From NCBI GenBank assembly GCA_958352845.1, contig CATWQC010000022.1, positions 1 through 31,388 of the forward strand: a stretch of DNA of 31,388 nt, in the 5' to 3' direction. Every line of letters starts with the position of its first letter. The first letter of the stretch is position 1. Under the pieces are notes generated by a model. That model saw only the letters and a program-made list of their open reading frames with translations. It searched no databases and was not told the DNA's origin. Source of the stretch: an uncultured Collinsella sp. GTDB taxonomy: Bacteria > Actinomycetota > Coriobacteriia > Coriobacteriales > Coriobacteriaceae. Both the position numbers and the translations under genes were made by a program. Shown piece by piece: positions 1 through 7,778 of the stretch.

Positions 1-207
1 CATCTTGAACACCTTTCGCTCTTAACTAGGTGCCCAATTCATCATACCCACTCCATCGGCTCCTCGAGCCTCCTGTTCGACGAGTGACCCCCGCGCCGTC
101 ACGAGCTGACCGCGCGTCTTCAATAATCCGATAATCCCTCGCCCGGCGCGAATCCGGATAGCGCCAAGGCAGTGCTGAATGAAAAACTTGATTTGATAGG
201 AGCAAAC
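1..207. promoter_or_regulatory. leader region of the PTS operon
   Basis: No convincing gene lies here. The stretch ends in the Shine-Dalgarno-like GATAGGAG just before the IIB start at 208. A short inverted repeat GGCGC/GCGCC (145-149 and 161-165) and the near-direct repeat AATCCGATAATCC at about 124-136 could be operator sequence. I found no clear -35/-10 pair and no sigma-54 -24/-12 element, although sigma-54 promoters are common for this PTS family. The upstream neighbour lies outside the window. Confidence 0.3.
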
Positions 208-681
208 ATGAGTGTTGTTATGGCACGAATCGACAATCGCCTGCTTCACGGCATCATCGTGACGCAGTGGGCCCCGGTGTCGGGCGCAACCCGAGTCATG
301 GTCATCGACGACAAGGTCGCCGGCGACGAGGTCCTGAAGTCCACCATGAGGATGGCGCGCCCCGCGGGCATGGCCGTCTCGATCATCTCCGAGGAGACCG
401 CGCTCAAGAACTTCGCGGCGGGCAAGTACGACCGCGAGAAGGTCTTTGTCATCGCCAAGGAACCCGAGACGATGCTTCACCTGGTCGAGTCGGGCATCGA
501 GCTCCCGTCGCTGATCGTCGGCGGCTCTCTTGTCAAGGAGGGCGGCGTCCAGCTCACCCAGCGCGCCTATGCCTCCGCCGAGAACGTCCAAAGCTACAAG
601 GCGCTCATCGCCCACGGCGTCAAGGTGACGGCACAGTTCGTGCCCGCCGACAAGCCCGTCTCCGTCGCCGACCTCATCTAA
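208..681 (+). CDS. PTS mannose/fructose/sorbose family IIB component
   Basis: A cytoplasmic phosphocarrier of 157 residues that takes phosphate from IIA and passes it to the sugar entering through IIC/IID. The N-terminus carries the family motif ARIDNRLLHG, in which His14 is the expected phosphorylation site. Length is normal for a stand-alone IIB. The start was placed at ATG 208 because GATAGGAG lies just upstream. The GTG at 172 would add 12 residues outside the family pattern. It is the first gene of a tight run (9 nt to IIC), so IIB-IIC-IID-IIA are almost certainly co-transcribed. The sugar cannot be read from this protein; the downstream GH172 and fructokinase genes suggest a fructose-containing substrate. 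Confidence 0.92.
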   Translation: MSVVMARIDNRLLHGIIVTQWAPVSGATRVMVIDDKVAGDEVLKSTMRMARPAGMAVSIISEETALKNFAAGKYDREKVFVIAKEPETMLHLVESGIELPSLIVGGSLVKEGGVQLTQRAYASAENVQSYKALIAHGVKVTAQFVPADKPVSVADLI

Positions 682-690
682 GGAGGGATC

Positions 691-1476
691 ATGGTCAACT
701 TCACTATCCTGCAGGTCGTCCTTTTGACCCTGCTTGCCTTCATCAAGCACGTGGACTACTACGGCATCCCGATGATCTTCGTCAACTATGCCGTCTTCTG
801 GGGCCTTATCACCGGCGTCGTCATGGGCGACTGGCAGACCGGCCTCGTCATCGGCGGCACCATCCAGCTCATGCAGCTCGGCGTCGCGGGCTTCGGCGGC
901 TCGTCGATTCCCGATTACGGCACGATGGCCATCATCGCCACCGCCTACGGCGTGACCCTGGGCGCGGACACGGGCCTCGCCATCGGCCTGCCGGTCGGCA
1001 TGCTCGGCATCCAGCTCGACGTCGTCGTCAAGATCCTCAACGGCTTTGTCGTCGAGAAGTCCCAGAAGTTCTGCAACGAGGGTAAGTTCAATCAGATGAA
1101 CGCCATCCTGTGGGTCTGCCCCGCGCTCTTCGGCCTGTGCGCCGCCCTGCCCGTCTTTGTCTCCGTGACGCTCGGCCAGCCCGCCGTCAACTGGCTCCTC
1201 GAGGTCATGCCCCAGTGGTTCCTCTCCGGCCTCACCCTCGCCGGCAAGATGCTCCCGGCCATCGGTATCGCCATGCTGCTCCGCTACATGCCAACCGCCA
1301 AGTACTTCCAGTACCTGCTCGCCGGTTTCTTCCTCTCGGCCTTCCTGAACGTGCCCATCATCGGTGCCGCCATCGTCGGCGTTGCCCTCGCGATCGCGTT
1401 CTATCAGCGTGCCGAGAAGGACGCCGAGCTCACCGCCCACGCTTCCGCAGACGCCTTCATCGGAGAGGATGAGTAA
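691..1476 (+). CDS. PTS mannose/fructose/sorbose family IIC component
   Basis: Integral membrane channel subunit, 261 residues, the usual size for this family. Long hydrophobic segments occur throughout, and the glycine-rich stretch LVIGGTIQLMQLGVAGFGGS at about 51-70 is typical of the substrate-conducting IIC of the mannose class. The last residues (about 235-261) turn polar and acidic, consistent with a cytoplasmic tail. The start ATG follows AAGGAGGGATC directly. It lies 9 nt after IIB and 2 nt before IID, so translation is probably coupled. It should work with IID to move the sugar while IIB phosphorylates it. Confidence 0.92.
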   Translation: MVNFTILQVVLLTLLAFIKHVDYYGIPMIFVNYAVFWGLITGVVMGDWQTGLVIGGTIQLMQLGVAGFGGSSIPDYGTMAIIATAYGVTLGADTGLAIGLPVGMLGIQLDVVVKILNGFVVEKSQKFCNEGKFNQMNAILWVCPALFGLCAALPVFVSVTLGQPAVNWLLEVMPQWFLSGLTLAGKMLPAIGIAMLLRYMPTAKYFQYLLAGFFLSAFLNVPIIGAAIVGVALAIAFYQRAEKDAELTAHASADAFIGEDE

Positions 1477-1478
1477 CC

Positions 1479-2309
1479 ATGGAAAACGAGAACATCACCG
1501 TCGCCGAGGGCAAGCCCTCCGGCTATAAGGTCACCAAGAAGGACCTGCGCAACGCGAACTGGCGCTGGCTCATGAGCGTGTGCACCTTCAACTACCAGAC
1601 CCAGCAGGGCGCCTCGGTCGCCTACGCCCTCTCGCCGATCCTGAGGAAGATCTACACGAACGACGAGGACTATAAGCAAGCGCTCAACAACCACTTCCGC
1701 TACTACAACACCCAGCCTTGGCTCGCCGCCATCATCCTCGGCGCCTGCGTGGCCATGGAGGAGCGTGACGGCCTCGCGGCGGCGGACGCCGTCCAAGACC
1801 TGAAGATCGGCACCATGGGACCGCTCGCCGGCGTCGGCGACTCCCTGCTCATGACCATGATCCCGACCATCATGGGCTCCATCGCCGCCTACATGGCCAT
1901 CGAGGGCAACCCCGTGGGAGCCGGCATCTGGTTCGCGCTCATCCTGGCCATCTTCTGGGTCCGCATGCACGCCCTCGAGTTCGGCTACAAGCAGGGTGTG
2001 AAGCTCGTCACCGACTTCAGCGAGAAGCTTCCCAACCTCACTGCCGCCGCCTCCGTGCTCGGCCTCACCGTGGTCGGCTGCCTCATCGCCTCGGTCATCG
2101 GCGTCACCTGCCCGATTAGCTTCAGCTTCGGCGACGTCTCGATGGAGATTCAGCCGCTGCTCGACAAGATCCTGCCTGCCATGATCCCCGCCGCCATCAC
2201 GGGAAGCGCGTATTACCTTCTTACCAAGAAGAACGCGAGCATGACGGCCCTCATCCTCGTGGTGATCGTCCTCGCGATGGTCGCCTCCGCCGCCGGCATC
2301 CTCGCCTAG
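1479..2309 (+). CDS. PTS mannose/fructose/sorbose family IID component
   Basis: Second membrane subunit, 276 residues. The N-terminal block KKDLRNANWRWL followed by FNYQTQQGASVAYALSPILR matches the IID signature. A central stretch with KIGTMGPLAGVGDSLLM (about 110-126) is the strongly conserved IID core. The C-terminus has hydrophobic helices and ends in a membrane segment (about 255-276). The start is 2 nt after the IIC stop. No odd substitutions were seen. IID exists only in the mannose superfamily of PTS transporters, which fixes the family of this operon. Confidence 0.92.
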   Translation: MENENITVAEGKPSGYKVTKKDLRNANWRWLMSVCTFNYQTQQGASVAYALSPILRKIYTNDEDYKQALNNHFRYYNTQPWLAAIILGACVAMEERDGLAAADAVQDLKIGTMGPLAGVGDSLLMTMIPTIMGSIAAYMAIEGNPVGAGIWFALILAIFWVRMHALEFGYKQGVKLVTDFSEKLPNLTAAASVLGLTVVGCLIASVIGVTCPISFSFGDVSMEIQPLLDKILPAMIPAAITGSAYYLLTKKNASMTALILVVIVLAMVASAAGILA

Positions 2310-2335
2310 CTTCGACCCAAGAGATTGGTGAATCA

Positions 2336-2734
2336 ATGAGAAAGATAGTTGTGGCGAGCCATTCCCTTCTCGCCCAGGGCTTCAAGGACACCCTCGAGTT
2401 CCTTACGGGTAAGAGCGACGCCGTCACCGCCGTTTGCGCCTACGTGAACGACAACGGCGAGGGGCTCGACGCGGCGGTCGAGGCGGCGCTTTCGGGCACT
2501 GACGAGGTCGTCGTCCTTACCGACGCGCTCGGCGGCAGCGTGAACCAGCGCTTCTCCCGCTTCGCCTCCGACCGGATCCACGTGATCGCGGGTGTCAACC
2601 TCCCGCTCGCCATGACGGTCGCGCTCGCGCGCCCCGACGAGAAACTCGACTTCGACGCCCTCGTCGACGAGGCGCGCCAGCAGATCGTCTACGTGAACGG
2701 TGCCAGTTCCGCCGAGTGCGAAGACGACGAATAG
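2336..2734 (+). CDS. PTS mannose/fructose/sorbose family IIA component
   Basis: Cytoplasmic IIA domain of 132 residues that accepts phosphate from HPr and hands it to IIB. The N-terminal KIVVASHSLLAQGF carries the active-site His9. The segment VVVLTDALGGSVNQRF (about 60-75) is the usual second conserved block. It is a separate gene rather than fused to IIB as in E. coli ManX, and it comes last among the PTS genes. The Shine-Dalgarno is weak. The 26-nt gap after IID and 12-nt gap before the glycosidase support one operon. Confidence 0.9.
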   Translation: MRKIVVASHSLLAQGFKDTLEFLTGKSDAVTAVCAYVNDNGEGLDAAVEAALSGTDEVVVLTDALGGSVNQRFSRFASDRIHVIAGVNLPLAMTVALARPDEKLDFDALVDEARQQIVYVNGASSAECEDDE

Positions 2735-2746
2735 AGGAGGTCGACG

Positions 2747-3871
2747 ATGAGAGAGTTCCTTAAAGACGTGTGGATGCACGGCGGTGAGGAAAGCCGCGCC
2801 ATCACCCCCGAGAACATCACGGGCGAGAAGGGCCACGCCGCCATGTCGGCCAGCCACCTCGGCGTCGGCCGCAAGGGCTCGTGCTGCGTGCCCCTTGAGT
2901 CCGGCGAGACCATCACGCTCGTGGACATCGAGGGCCCCGGCATCATCCGCCACATCTGGATGACCGTCCCCGACAAGACCGCCGCCGGCAGCTTCGTCAT
3001 GCGCGACCTCGTGCTGCGCTTCTACTGGGACGACGAGGAGACCCCCTCGGTCGAGTGCCCTGTCGGCGACTTCTTCTGCAACGGCTTCGGTGAGCGCGCC
3101 ATCGTCAACTCGATGCCCATCTGCGTGAACCCGACGGGCGGCATGAACTGCTACTTCGAGATGCCCTTCAGGAAGCACGCCAAAGTCACGCTTACGAGCG
3201 AGCACCCCGGGTTCATTAAGTACATCTTCTACACGTTCAACTACGCGCTCACCGACGTGCCGGACGACGCCATGTACTTCCACGCCCGTTTTAACCGCGA
3301 GCGCAGCACCCGCAGGGGCGTCGACTACACCGTGCTCGACGGCGTGCGCGGTAAGGGCTACTACGTCGGCACCTACATGGCCCTGTGCGCCCTGGAGCGC
3401 TATTGGTGGGGCGAGGGCGAGATGAAGTTCTTCCTCGACGGCGACGAGGAGTTCCCCACGGTCACCTCGACGGGAGCCGAGGACTACTTTGGCGGTGCCT
3501 GGGCCTTCCTCGACAGGCCGCCCCACGCGCTGCCCGAGGCGCAGTGCTTCAACACACTGTTCGCCGGCTACCCGTACCGCTCGACGCGCGACGCCACGCG
3601 CGACCGCTTCAGCGCGGGCAAGCCGAACCCGAACCCGATGCTCGCGACCAACGACGACGCGCTGCCCAGGCACGGCCTCTACAGGTGGCACCTTCCCGAC
3701 CCGATCTCGTTCAAGGAGGACCTGCGCGTGACGTTCCAGGACCTCGGCAACGACGACATCAAGCTCTACGAGCGCGAGGACGACATCTCCACCGTCGCCT
3801 ACTGGTACCAAAGCGAACCGCACGCCGTGCTCGCCCCGTTTGCCGCAAGGCAGGACCGCGTGCCCAGGTAG
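2747..3871 (+). CDS. GH172 (DUF2961) family glycoside hydrolase
   Basis: A 374-residue protein without a signal peptide, so it acts in the cytoplasm. DUF2961 hallmarks are present: the N-terminal segment ending in ENITGEKG, the block ITLVDIEGPGIIRHIWMTV (about 56-74), and GEMKFFLDGDEEFPTVTSTG followed by AEDYFGGAW (about 224-252). The Glu residues in these last two blocks correspond to the paired acids used by characterised GH172 enzymes. Those enzymes act on difructose dianhydride I (alpha-fructofuranosidase-type) or on D-arabinofuranosides. Placed between a PTS and a ROK fructokinase, the likely role is splitting an imported, probably phosphorylated, fructosyl disaccharide or anhydride. The family call is firm and the substrate is inference. 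Confidence 0.85.
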   Translation: MREFLKDVWMHGGEESRAITPENITGEKGHAAMSASHLGVGRKGSCCVPLESGETITLVDIEGPGIIRHIWMTVPDKTAAGSFVMRDLVLRFYWDDEETPSVECPVGDFFCNGFGERAIVNSMPICVNPTGGMNCYFEMPFRKHAKVTLTSEHPGFIKYIFYTFNYALTDVPDDAMYFHARFNRERSTRRGVDYTVLDGVRGKGYYVGTYMALCALERYWWGEGEMKFFLDGDEEFPTVTSTGAEDYFGGAWAFLDRPPHALPEAQCFNTLFAGYPYRSTRDATRDRFSAGKPNPNPMLATNDDALPRHGLYRWHLPDPISFKEDLRVTFQDLGNDDIKLYEREDDISTVAYWYQSEPHAVLAPFAARQDRVPR

Positions 3872-3950
3872 GGTCGCCTCGAAACAAGCCAACGTTATGG
3901 GCGTCCGCGGTTGACCATGACTGCGGGCGTCCCTTTGTAAGGAGGATCGC

Positions 3951-4835
3951 ATGAGCGAAAAGCAAATGAGGCTCGGCGCCCTCGAGGCCGGCGGGACCAA
4001 GATGGTCTGTGCCGTGGTGTCCGGCGACGGCGAGGTCCTCGACCGTATGGAGACCCCGACGCTTGCGCCCGCCGAGACCGTCCCGCAGATGATCGAGTGG
4101 TTCGCCGCCCGCGATGTGGACGCGTTGGGCATCGGCGCCTTCGGCCCGACCTGCGTCGACCCCGCCGACGAGCGCTACGGCTCCATCCTCCAAACGCCCA
4201 AGCTCGCGTGGCGAGGCTATGGTCTTCGCGCCGCGTTTGCCGACGCCCTCGGGATTCCGGTGGCCTACGATACGGACGTGAACGTTGCCTGCCTCGGCGA
4301 AGCGGTCTTCGGCTGCTGCAAGGGGCTCAAGGACGCCGTCTACGTGACCATCGGCACCGGCGTGGGCGCGGGCGTCATGTGCGCGGGCAGGCTCCTTCAC
4401 GGCATGCTGCACCCCGAGGCCGGCCACATGCTGGTAAGGACCCGTCCCACCGAGGAAGGACGCTGCGTCTGCCCGAGCCACGCGAGCTGCCTCGAGGGCC
4501 TCGCCTCCGGCCCCGCCATCGCCGCGCGCTGGGGAAAGCCCGCGGCCGAGCTCGCGGACAACGATGAGGTGTGGATGCTCGAGGGGGATTATCTGGGGCA
4601 GATGTGTGCGAACCTCGTGCTCATGTACTCGCCTCACCGCATCGTCCTCGGCGGCGGCGTGATGCACCAGGAGCAGCTCTACGGCATCGTCCGCAAGAAG
4701 ACCCTCGAATATCTGGGTGGCTACATCCAGACCGCCGAGCTTAAGGACATGGAGAGCTACATCTGCGCCCCGGGCTGCGGCGGCGACCAAGGAATCCTCG
4801 GCGCGGCCGAGCTGGCAAGAAGGGCGCTCGCGTAA
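3951..4835 (+). CDS. ROK family fructokinase
   Basis: A sugar kinase of 294 residues. The N-terminal ALEAGGTKMVCAV is the ROK phosphate-binding motif, VTIGTGVGAGVM (about 131-142) is the second. The zinc site HPEAGH is followed by CVCPSHASCLEG (about 158-184). PKLAWRGY, HPEAGHMLV and GPAIAARWG match the fructokinase branch of ROK proteins (the B. subtilis GmuE/YdhR type) better than glucokinases or NagC-like repressors. There is no N-terminal helix-turn-helix, so it is an enzyme and not a regulator. It starts after AAGGAGG, 79 nt downstream of the glycosidase, and ends the PTS operon before a strong terminator. It would phosphorylate the unphosphorylated fructose released by the GH172 enzyme. 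Confidence 0.87.
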   Translation: MSEKQMRLGALEAGGTKMVCAVVSGDGEVLDRMETPTLAPAETVPQMIEWFAARDVDALGIGAFGPTCVDPADERYGSILQTPKLAWRGYGLRAAFADALGIPVAYDTDVNVACLGEAVFGCCKGLKDAVYVTIGTGVGAGVMCAGRLLHGMLHPEAGHMLVRTRPTEEGRCVCPSHASCLEGLASGPAIAARWGKPAAELADNDEVWMLEGDYLGQMCANLVLMYSPHRIVLGGGVMHQEQLYGIVRKKTLEYLGGYIQTAELKDMESYICAPGCGGDQGILGAAELARRALA

Positions 4836-4867
4836 CTTGCGCTTTCTCCGCCATACAACGCGTTAAG

Positions 4868-4917
4868 AAAAGACGAGCGCTTCTTGCCAATTGGGCGGCA
4901 AGAAGCGCTCGTCTTTT
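4868..4917. terminator. two-way intrinsic terminator
   Basis: Perfect 21-bp inverted repeat (4868-4888 and 4897-4917) around an 8-nt loop. The arms run AAAAGACGAGCGCTTCTTGCC-like into the loop and end in TTTT, so it can stop transcription from both sides. It closes the PTS/GH172/kinase operon and faces the leftward DegV remnant. Confidence 0.85.
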
Positions 4918-4950
4918 GCATTTGTTTTTGGGCAGAACGCCCCGCCTCCG

Positions 4951-5193
4951 CTAGAGTCCCTGGACCGCTACACCCACGAGGTTTGGACCGGTGTGGACAA
5001 GAAGCGCGGGGCTGATGTCGGAGCGGACGATCTCCACCGCGTTGGCCACGCGCTCGCGCAGGGCCTGCTCCATGCGGTCGTAAAGGTCGGCGTAGGCCGA
5101 GGTGTAGCTCACGGCAAAGCGCACCTTGGGGTGCTTCTCGGCGATGGCGGCGACGAGCTTGACCTCGGTGCGATGCGGTACTTGCATAGCCAT
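4951..5193 (-). pseudogene. C-terminal remnant of a DegV family protein
   Basis: The 80-residue reading frame ends in PALLVHTGPNLVGVAVQGL, which fits the DegV C-terminal pattern HTGPGxxGVA. The preceding helical stretch AYADLYDRMEQALRERV also fits. DegV proteins are fatty-acid-binding subunits of about 280 residues, so roughly 200 N-terminal residues are missing. No upstream fragment in another frame was found before the palindrome at 5241. Most likely a decaying 3' fragment. Expression as a short protein cannot be excluded. Confidence 0.5.
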
Positions 5194-5240
5194 TTCGTGT
5201 GCGCGAGGCTGTCGGCTTTCTGGGCCACAGCAATCACATT

Positions 5241-5281
5241 CCCCCTAGCATGATGACCTGAACAATCCTCATGCTAGGGGG
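5241..5281. repeat. 13-bp perfect inverted repeat
   Basis: Arms CCCCCTAGCATGA (5241-5253) and its exact complement (5269-5281), 15-nt loop, followed by AAGGTTTTT. It can fold as a rightward intrinsic terminator, although no rightward gene precedes it now. It marks the truncated 5' side of the DegV remnant. Confidence 0.6.
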
Positions 5282-5312
5282 AAGGTTTTTGTCGCGTAGC
5301 GGAAATTGGCCT

Positions 5313-5411
5313 CCACCCGCTGAGCGGGTGGCTTTCTATGCCGCGCGTGCCGTGCGGCACGGACTAAAGTCCATGAATAAAAACGAGGGAGGCCGTTTCC
5401 GACCTCCCTCG
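5313..5411. repeat. cluster of consecutive palindromes, possible orphan mobile-element end
   Basis: Four hairpins follow each other: CCACCCGCT-G-AGCGGGTGG (5313-5331), GTGCC-GTGC-GGCAC (5347-5360), GGACT-AA-AGTCC (5361-5372), and CGAGGGAGG/CCTCCCTCG (5384-5392 and 5403-5411). The last has a T-run when read leftward and looks like a leftward terminator. Strings of small subterminal hairpins resemble IS200/IS605-type ends, but no transposase or TnpB gene is present in the window. The structure is certain and its origin is a guess. Confidence 0.5.
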
Positions 5412-5610
5412 CAAAGGGTCTCTGATTACTCCCACTCATTGGGGACAGACTTAAATGAGTGCTCTTGAAATGCCGGCGCCTGGGGACGTTCCTTTTCTGT
5501 CGGCAGTTTGGGACGGTCCTTAGAGTTGCAGCGCGCCATGAGTGACGTGGTGAAGCGGATCATCCTGTCTTTGAAGTTCTAAGTAGAATCCCCCGTCTCT
5601 GAGCAATGAT
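5412..5610. other. gene-free stretch with GGGGACAG-type repeat sequence
   Basis: No reading frame of note. CACTCATT (5433-5440) pairs with AATGAGTG (5454-5461) around GGGGACAGACTTA. This is followed by GGGGACGTTCC and GGGACGGTCC motifs (to about 5520). These GGGAC-core sequences recur at the other palindromic elements in this window (7668, 11301, 12014), suggesting a dispersed family. Confidence 0.4.
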
Positions 5611-5760
5611 TAGTGCGCATTTGTGCGTATTTGCGTGCGCAGGATTGCGTGACCATGCGTGTATATGCGCCGTCTGCGGTTGTATTTTGACCGTTTGGCG
5701 GTTATATACGCAGAAGTACGCACATACACGCGTATTTGTGCGAATATATAGCTGTCAGAA
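5611..5760 (+). promoter_or_regulatory. repeat-rich candidate operator region of the oxidoreductase/DeoR operon
   Basis: The region upstream of 5793 is packed with variants of GCGTATTTGTGCG on both strands: GCGCATTTGTGCG and GCGTATTTGCGTG (5616-5637), GTGTATATGCGC (5660-5671), the reverse-oriented TACGCAGAAGTACGCACATAC (5706-5727, allowing small differences), and GCGTATTTGTGCG (5731-5743). DeoR-family repressors bind direct or inverted repeats upstream of their own operons, and the deoR-type gene is the second gene of this one. I could not place a convincing -35/-10 pair. Confidence 0.45.
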
Positions 5761-5792
5761 TTGAAAGACTTTTCACGACGCAGGAGGCATTC

Positions 5793-6872
5793 ATGGCAGA
5801 TTCCAAGCAGGTTCCACTCGACTCCGCGGCAGCCGCAAAGGCGGCGTTTGCCTCGGTCCAGGATCAGCCGTTCCCCGATGATATCTTTACGACCCCCGAG
5901 CTCCGCTGGGCCGTGATCGGGTGCGGCGTTATCGCCAACCAAATGGCCCAGTCCCTCGCTCTGGCCGGTCGCAAGCTCGCGGGTGTCGCCAACCGTACGC
6001 TGTCCAAGGCCCAGGCTTTTGCCGAGCAGTATGGCGTCGAAAAGGTGTACGAGACGGTTGAGGACCTCTACGCCGATCCGGACATCGACGCCGTCTATAT
6101 CACCACGCCACACAACACGCATATCACCTATCTGCGTGCCGCGCTGGCTGCCGGCAAGCACGTGCTCTGCGAGAAGGCCATTACCCTCAACTCTGTCGAG
6201 CTCGACGAGGCCCGTGCCATCGCCGACGAGCACAACGTGGTCCTTATGGACGCCACCACGGTGCTCCACATGCCGTTGTATCAGGAGCTGCGCCGTCGCA
6301 TGCATGCGGGCGACTTTGGCCGCATGAACCTCGCCCAGCTCAACTTTGGCAGCTATAAGGAGTACGGCGACCTGACCAACCGCTTCTACAACCGTAGCCT
6401 TGCCGGCGGCGCCATGCTCGACATTGGCGTGTATGCCCTGTCCGTCATGCGCCTGTTTATGGCCAGCCAGCCAGCCGAGGTCGTGTCTCTGGGCAATACC
6501 TGCGAGACTGGCGTTGACGTCGCGGGTGGCATTGTCTGCCGTAATGCTGAGCAGCAGCTGGGCGTTGTGAGCCTTACGCTCCACTCCAAGCAGCCCAAGC
6601 GCTCGGTCATCAGCTTCGATAAGTGCTATATCGAGGTCAACGAGTATCCGCGTGCCGACCATGCGACCATCGTGTGGACTGCGGACGGTCACCGTGAAGA
6701 GGTCCACGCGGGCACCGAGGCTTACGCCCTTTGCTATGAGATGGCCGATCTTGAGAAGGCCGTTGCCGGCGACGACTCCAAGCGCGAGCTGCTGGATTAT
6801 GCTTCTGATGTTATGGAGCTTATGACCAAGCTTCGCGCCGACTGGGGAGTCGTGTACCCCGAGGAGGAGTAA
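5793..6872 (+). CDS. Gfo/Idh/MocA family NAD(P)-dependent oxidoreductase
   Basis: A 359-residue sugar- or polyol-type dehydrogenase. The Rossmann motif WAVIGCGVIANQMA begins near residue 38. The block HVLCEKAITLN (about 122-132) stands where most members have EKP, so the usual Pro is Ala here. GGAMLDIGVYAL (about 206-217) carries the Asp-Ile-Gly motif of the C-terminal substrate domain. This pattern fits the dihydrodiol-dehydrogenase-like subgroup. ATG 5793 was chosen over an upstream in-frame start because CAGGAGG sits 5 nt before it. Downstream by 3 nt is a DeoR-type regulator, so the substrate is probably a sugar derivative or inositol-like compound. The exact reaction is unknown. Confidence 0.85.
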   Translation: MADSKQVPLDSAAAAKAAFASVQDQPFPDDIFTTPELRWAVIGCGVIANQMAQSLALAGRKLAGVANRTLSKAQAFAEQYGVEKVYETVEDLYADPDIDAVYITTPHNTHITYLRAALAAGKHVLCEKAITLNSVELDEARAIADEHNVVLMDATTVLHMPLYQELRRRMHAGDFGRMNLAQLNFGSYKEYGDLTNRFYNRSLAGGAMLDIGVYALSVMRLFMASQPAEVVSLGNTCETGVDVAGGIVCRNAEQQLGVVSLTLHSKQPKRSVISFDKCYIEVNEYPRADHATIVWTADGHREEVHAGTEAYALCYEMADLEKAVAGDDSKRELLDYASDVMELMTKLRADWGVVYPEEE

Positions 6873-6875
6873 GCG

Positions 6876-7622
6876 ATGCTAGCGGAAGATAGGCTCAATG
6901 CGATTGTGTCGATGGTGCAGCAGGCCGGCTCGGTTACTGTGCCAGAGCTTGCCGATACCTTGGGCGTGACGGCGTCTACCATTCGGCGCGACCTGCAGAC
7001 GCTCGACCGAGCGCACCGCATCGCCAAGGTCCACGGTGGAGCGACGAGTCTTGAGCGCGCGCACGTAACGCGCGACCTAACGCTTAATGAGCGCAGCGAC
7101 CTCCATAACGACGACAAGGAGCGTATCTGCGCCCGTGCGGCGGCGCTTGTGGAGCCCGAGAGCTTTGTATACATCGACTCAGGCTCGACGACGCTCAAGC
7201 TCATCGAGCATCTTCCACACCTTGAAGATGTCACCTATGTGACCGATTCCGTGCTCCATGCTCAGCATCTTGCTTTGCGCGGCATGCGTACCGTGGTGCT
7301 GGGTGGCGAGCTCAAGCCCGAGACCGAGGCGCTCGTCGGCCCCGATGCCTTGGCAACTCTGGACCGCTATAACTTCAACTGCGGCTTTTGGGGTTCCAAC
7401 GGCATCGCCGCCGAGCAAGGTCTCACCACTCCGGATATCGAGGAAGCGCAGGTCAAGCGTATCTCGATGCGCCACACGGCCAAACGCTTCGTAATCTCGG
7501 ACGCCAGTAAATTTGGCATGGTGGCGCCCGTCAAGTTCGCGGACTTTCGCGACGCAACGATCATCACTGCGGGCGAGGTGCCCGCCAAGTACCAGACGAT
7601 GGACAACGTCATCACGGTCTAG
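6876..7622 (+). CDS. DeoR/GlpR family transcriptional regulator
   Basis: A 248-residue repressor-type protein. The N-terminal winged helix-turn-helix VTVPELADTLGVTASTIRRD (about 21-40) is followed by the family hinge KVHGGA (about 54-59). The C-terminal phosphosugar-sensing domain shows FVYIDSGSTTLKLIEHL (about 94-110) and LGGELKPETEALVG (about 147-160). It starts 3 nt after the oxidoreductase stop, so the two are translated together. Likely autoregulates through the GCGTATTTGTGCG-type repeats at 5611-5743. The inducer is probably a phosphorylated sugar from the pathway of the upstream enzyme. Confidence 0.9.
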   Translation: MLAEDRLNAIVSMVQQAGSVTVPELADTLGVTASTIRRDLQTLDRAHRIAKVHGGATSLERAHVTRDLTLNERSDLHNDDKERICARAAALVEPESFVYIDSGSTTLKLIEHLPHLEDVTYVTDSVLHAQHLALRGMRTVVLGGELKPETEALVGPDALATLDRYNFNCGFWGSNGIAAEQGLTTPDIEEAQVKRISMRHTAKRFVISDASKFGMVAPVKFADFRDATIITAGEVPAKYQTMDNVITV

Positions 7623-7652
7623 CGACAGGGGACAGGACAAGGCTAAGGCCAA

Positions 7653-7689
7653 AACCACCACAAAGGTGCCTGTCCCCATTGTGGTGGTT
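7653..7689. repeat. palindromic element, copy 1 of a 39-bp identical pair
   Basis: AACCACCACAA pairs perfectly with TTGTGGTGGTT around GGTGCCTGTCCCCA. The 39 nt at 7651-7689 recur identically at 7941-7979. The loop carries the CTGTCCCC motif seen in other intergenic elements here. It lies 30 nt after the deoR-type stop codon. Confidence 0.8.
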
Positions 7690-7721
7690 AGCAACGAAAA
7701 CCGAATAGTTTTCTCAATAGA

Positions 7722-7756
7722 AAAGCGGCAACATCCATTACGGGCGTTGCCGCTTT
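7722..7756 (+). terminator. intrinsic terminator of the oxidoreductase/DeoR operon
   Basis: AAAGCGGCAAC (7722-7732) pairs exactly with GTTGCCGCTTT (7746-7756), 13-nt loop, short T-rich tail. It lies 100 nt beyond the regulator stop, after an inserted-looking palindromic element. Confidence 0.65.
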
Positions 7757-7778
7757 CGTTGTCTACCGGTTTAGTCTT

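Noticed and set aside
172..207. Upstream GTG start for the IIB gene
   Set aside because: It would add 12 residues not found in the family and would place the good Shine-Dalgarno inside the gene.
22..1440. 472-residue leftward reading frame
   Set aside because: It is antisense to the PTS IIB and IIC genes, and its Asp/Gly/Arg-rich composition reflects GC-rich codons read on the opposite strand.
5693..5709. TTGACC (5687-5692) as -35 of the oxidoreductase promoter
   Set aside because: No acceptable -10 lies 16-18 nt downstream; TTATAT is only 9 nt away.
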